DNA of 64,000 nt from Nectonema munidae (lineage: Eukaryota; Nematomorpha; Nectonematoida; Nectonematidae): positions 840,703 through 904,702 of the forward strand of contig JAUIRK010001031.1 in NCBI GenBank assembly GCA_030549495.1, read 5' to 3'. The notes under the pieces are model-generated. The model worked only from the letters and a program-made list of their open reading frames with translations. It had not been told where the DNA came from and did not search any database. This document shows, piece after piece, positions 59,701 through 64,000 of the stretch (positions within the stretch are counted from its first letter, which is position 1; each line of letters begins with the position of its first letter). Position numbers and translations under genes: made by a program.

Positions 59701-62700
59701 TGTGTGGGTTTGAGTGCCCTCTGTTGATACTTGCCTGTGTTTAAGTGTTCCCTTTTTGTGCCTAAATCTGTTTAAGTGCTTTCATGTGGTTAAGTCCACC
59801 CTGTTTGTGCCTGCCTGTGTATGGTGCTCCCTTTTTGAGCCTGCCTGTGTTTGAGTGCTCCTCGTTTGTGTCTGCCTGTGTTATTGTGCCCTATGTTTGA
59901 GTGCCTCCTTTTTATGCCTGCTTGTGTTTGAATGCCCTATTTTGGTGTTTGCCTGTGTTAAAGTGCTCCCTTTTTGTGCCTGTCTCTGTTTAAGTGATCC
60001 CTGTTTGTGCCTGCCTGTGTTTAAATCAACCCTGTTTGTGCCTGCATGTGTTGGGTTCTCCCTGTTTGAGTGCCTGCCTGTGTTTAAGTGCTCCTTGTTT
60101 CTGCTTGACTATTGTTTAAGTCCTACCTGTGTTTAAGTGCTCCTTGTCTGTGCCTGCCTGTGTTTGAGTGCTCCTTGTTGATAGAGTGCTCGTTGTTTGT
60201 TCCTGCCTGTGTTTGAGTTCTCCCTATTTTGCCTTTGTTTGAGTGCTCCCTATTTTGCCTTTGTGTGTTTGAGTGCCCTCTGTTGGTACTTGACTGTGTT
60301 TTAGTTTTTCCTTTTTTGTGCTTAAATCTGTTTAAGTTCTTGCATGTGGTTAAGTCCACCCTGTTTGTGCCTGCCTGTGTCGGGTGCTCCCTGTGTTTGA
60401 GTGCCTGCCTGTATTTAAGTGCTCCCTTTTCTCCTTGCCCTCGTTGTTTGTGTCTGACTGTGTTTGGATGCCGCCTGTTGATTTAGTGCTCGTTGTTTGT
60501 TAATGCCTGTGTTTGAGTGCTCTCTGTTTGTAACTGCCTGCGTTTGAGTGTTACCTATTTGCACCTGCCTGTGTCCAAGTGCTCGCTGTTTGTCCCTGCC
60601 TGTGTTTAATTCCACCTTGTTTGTGCTTGCCTATGTTCGGTTCTCCCTATTTGAACTTGACTGTGTTTGAGTGTCTGCCTGTGTTTAAGTGCTCCCTGTT
60701 TCTGCTTGCTTATTGTTTAAGTCCTACCTGTGTTTAAGCGCTCCTTGTTTGTGGCTGATCGTGTTTGAGTGCTTCCTATTGATTGAGTGCTCGTCATTTT
60801 TTCCTGCCTGTGTTTGAGTGCTCCCTGTTTTTGACTGTATGTGCTTCCTGTTTGTGCCTTCCTGTGTTTGAGTGCCCTCTGTTGGTGCTTGCCTGTGTTA
60901 AAGTGCTCCCTTTTTGTGTCTGAATCTGTTTAAGTGCTCCCTGTTTGTGCTTGCGTTTGAGTGCCTTCTGTTTATGCCTGCTTGTGTTTTAATGACCTCT
61001 GTTGGTGTTTGCCTGTGTTAAAGTGCTCCCTTTTTGTGCCTGTCTCTTTTTAAGTGCTCCTTGTTTGTGCCTGCCTGTGTTTAAATCAAACCTGTTTGTG
61101 CCTGCGTGTGTTGGGTTCTCCCTGTTTGAGTGCCTGCCTGTGTTTAAGTGCTCCTTGTTTCTGCTTGACTATCGTTTAAGTCCTACCTGTGTTTAAGTGC
61201 TCCTTGTTTGTGCCTGCCTGTGTTTGGGTGCTCCCTGTTGATAGAATGCTCGTTGTTTGTTCCTGCCTGTATTTGAGTGCTCCCTATTTTGCCTGTGTTT
61301 TTTTGAGTGCCCTCTGTTGGTACTTGACTGTGTTTTAGTTTTTCCTTTTTTGTGCTTAAATCTGTTTAAGTTCTTGCATGTGGTTAAGTCCACCCTGTTT
61401 GTGCCTGCCTGTGTCGGGTGCTCGCTGTGTTTGAGTGCCTGCCTGTGTTTAAGTGCTCCCTTTTCTCCTTGCCCTCGTTGTTTGTGTCTGACTGTGTTTG
61501 GATGCTCCCTGTTGATTTGGTGCTCGTTGTTTGTTAATGCCTGTGTTTGAGTGCTCTCTGTTTCTAACTGCCTGCGTTTGAGTGTTACCTGTTTGCGCCT
61601 GGCTGTGTCTAAGTGCTCGCTGTTTGTGCCTGCAAGTGTTTAATCCCACCTTGTTTGTGCTTGCGTATGTTGGGTTCTCCCTATTTGAGTGCCTGCCTGT
61701 GTTGTGCTCCCTGTTTCTCCCTGCTTATTTTTTAAGTCCTACCTGTGTTTAAGTGCTCCTTGTTTGTGCCTGACCGTGTTTGGGTGCTTCCTGTTGATTG
61801 AGTGCTCGTCGTTTGTTCCTGCCTGTGTTTGAGTGCTCCCTGTTTTTGCCTGTATGTGCTTCCTGTTTGTGCCTTCCTGTGTTTGAGTGCCCTCTGTTGG
61901 TGCTTACCTGTGTTAAAGTGCTCCCTTTTTCTGCTTGAATTTGTTTAAGTGCTCCCTGTTTGAGCTTGCATGTGTTTAAGTTTTCCCTGTTTGTGCCAGC
62001 CTGTGTTTAAGTCCTCCCTGTTAATGCCTGCCTGTGTTTGAGTGCTCCCTTTTTGAGCCTTCCTGTGTTTGAGTGCTCCTTGTTTGTGTCTGCCTGTGTT
62101 ATAGTGCCCCATGTTTGAGTGCCTCATGTTATGCCTGCTTATTTTTGAATGCCCCCTTTTGGTGCTGCCTGTGTTAAAATGCTCCCTTTTTGCGCCGGCC
62201 TGTGTTTAAGTCAACCCTGTTTGTGCCTGCCTGGTTTGAGTGCTCCCTGTTTGAGCCTTCCTGTGTTTGAGTGCTCGTTGTTGTTCCTGCCTGTGTTTGA
62301 GTGCTCCCTATTTTGCCTGTGTGGGTTTGAGTGCCCTCTGTTGATACTTGCCTGTGTTTAAGTGTTCCCTTTTTGTGCCTAAATCTGTTTAAGTGCTTTC
62401 ATGTGGTTAAGTCCACCCTGTTTGTGCCTGCCTGTGTATGGTGCTCCCTTTTTGAGCCTGCCTGTGTTTGAGTGCTCCTCGTTTGTGTCTGCCTGTGTTA
62501 TTGTGCCCCATGTTTGAGTGCCTCCTTTTTATGCCTGCTTGTGTTTGAATGCCCTATTTTGGTGTTTGCCTGTGTTAAAGTGCTCCCTTTTTGTGCCTGT
62601 CTCTGTTTAAGTGATCCCTGTTTGTGCCTGCCTGTGTTTAAGTCAACCCTGTTTGTGCCTGCATGTGTTGGGTTCTCCCTGTTTGAGTGCCTGCCTCTGT

Positions 62701-64000
62701 TTAAGTGCTCCTTGTTTCTGCTTGACTATTGTTTAAGTCCTACCTGTGTTTAAGTGCTCCTTGTCTGTGCCTGCCTGTGTTTGAGTGCTCCCTGTTGATA
62801 GAGTGCTCGTTGTTTGTTCCTGCCTGTGTTTGAGTTCTCCCTATTTTGCCTTTGTTTGAGTGCTCCCTATTTTGCCTTTGTGTGTTTGAGTGCCCTCTGT
62901 TGGTACTTGACTGTGTTTTAGTTTTTCCTTTTTTGTGCTTAAATCTGTTTAAGTTCTTGCATGTGGTTAAGTCCACCCTGTTTGTGCCTGTCTGTGTCGG
63001 GTGCTCCCTGTGTTTGAGTGCCTGCCTGTATTTAAGTGCTCCCTTTTCTCCTTGCCCTCGTTGTTTGTGTCTGACTGTGTTTGGATGCCGCCTGTTGATT
63101 TAGTGCTCGTTGTTTGTTAATGCCTGTGTTTGAGTGCTCTCTGTTTGTAACTGCCTGCGTTTGAGTGTTACCTATTTGCACCTGCCTGTGTCCAAGTGCT
63201 CGCTGTTTGTCCCTGCCTGTGTTTAATTCCACCTTGTTTGTGCTTGCCTATGTTCGGTTCTCCCTATTTGAACTTGACTGTGTTTGAGTGTCTGCCTGTG
63301 TTTAAGTGCTCCCTGTTTCTGCTTGCTTATTGTTTAAGTCCTACCTGTGTTTAAGCGCTCCTTGTTTGTGGCTGATCGTGTTTGAGTGCTTCCTATTGAT
63401 TGAGTGCTCGTCATTTTTCCCTGCCTGTGTTTGAGTGCTCCCTGTTTTTGCCTGTATGTGCTTCCTGTTTGTGCCTTCCTGTGTTTGAGTGCCCTCTGTT
63501 GGTGCTTGCCTGTGTTAAAGTGCTCCCTTTTTGTGTCTGAATCTGTTTAAGTGCTCCCTGTTTGTGCTTGCGTTTGAGTGCCTTCTGTTTATGCCTGCTT
63601 GTGTTTTAATGACCTCTGTTGGTGTTTGCCTGTGTTAAAGTGCTCCCTTTTTGTGCCTGTCTCTGTTTAAATGCTCCTTGTTTGTGCCTGCCTGTGTTTA
63701 AATCAAACCTGTTTGTGCCTGCGTGTGTTGGGTTCTCCCTGTTTGAGTGCCTGCCTGTGTTTAAGTTTTCCCTGTTTGTGCCTGCCTGTGTTTGAGTGCT
63801 CCCTTTTTGAGCCTTCCTGTGTTTGAGTGCTCCTTGTTTGTGTCTGCCTGTGTTATAGTGCCCCATGTTTGAGTGCCTCATGTTATGCCTGCTTATTTTT
63901 GAATGCCCCCTTTTGGTGCTGCATGTGTTAAAATGCTCCCTTTTTGCGCCGGCCTGTGTTTAAGTCAACCCTGTTTGTGCCTGCCTGGTTTGAGTGCTCC
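53784..64000 (+). repeat. Minisatellite block 2, higher-order copies of ~2.6 kb, runs off window
   Basis: The same ~31 bp unit family as block 1. Long-range copies are nearly identical: a segment at 57240 recurs at 59855 and 62472 (offsets 2,615 and 2,617), 57800 at 60415 and 63032, and 58387 at 61002. The segment at 56620 also matches 46570 and 49343 of block 1. The array continues past the window end, so its full length is unknown. The 53.8-56.1 kb part is the most diverged. Confidence 0.97.

Noticed and set aside
45614-64000. Dozens of 60-150 codon frames on both strands of the minisatellite
   Set aside because: They recur with the repeat blocks, exist in several frames on both strands at once, and reflect a unit without stops. 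No start context, splice pattern or domain supports coding.

Overview
The window looks like AT-rich nuclear DNA of an animal, probably an arthropod or another protostome. The evidence is spliced host genes with GT-AG introns (one only 55 bp), many nested DNA transposons, tRNA-derived SINEs and a very large minisatellite. The species cannot be named from sequence alone. There are no bacterial operons, CRISPR arrays or rRNA genes.

Host genes. (1) A complete prefoldin subunit 6 gene (PFDN6, + strand, four exons, 3452-11753). (2) A convergent SIKE/FGFR1OP2-family coiled-coil gene (- strand, two exons, 13625-11797), whose stop lies 43 bp from the PFDN6 stop. (3) A neuroendocrine 7B2-like gene in one open exon (20927-21481), apparently without the C-terminal PC2-inhibitory peptide. 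(4) An unidentified terminal coding exon on the - strand (22722-22580). (5) The first two coding exons of a NASP-family histone chaperone (39864-44147); the rest of that gene is not visible.

Mobile DNA by region. 0.3-2.7 kb: remains of two repeat-family proteins. 4.8-10.0 kb: PFDN6 intron 3 holds a hAT-like element, a Tigger element inside it and a small MITE inside that. 15.9-19.7 kb: a large inverted repeat and a piggyBac pseudogene split by a hAT-type MITE. 22.8-28.4 kb: a Tigger transposase with two apparent mini-introns, interrupted by a 3.36 kb TTAA-flanked element that carries two ~150 bp tandem arrays. 29.7-34.7 kb: a foldback repeat, hAT MITEs and a diverged second copy of the 3.36 kb family that itself carries a Tigger MITE. 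35-37 kb: the end of a LINE and two SINEs. 39-45.6 kb: MITEs and decayed Tigger and hAT elements around and within NASP.

From 45.6 kb to the window end lies a ~31 bp minisatellite, about 17 kb within the window with one 1.2 kb break. It is organised in higher-order repeats of about 2.6-2.8 kb that are almost identical to one another. Its many short reading frames on both strands follow from the repeat unit and are not called as genes.

The host genes are unrelated housekeeping or neuroendocrine genes and form no pathway. No undescribed biological system is demonstrated. The most unusual structures are the 3.36 kb satellite-carrying piggyBac-type element, the mini-introns in a Tigger transposase, the nested insertions in PFDN6 intron 3 and the higher-order minisatellite that abuts a truncated hAT element.
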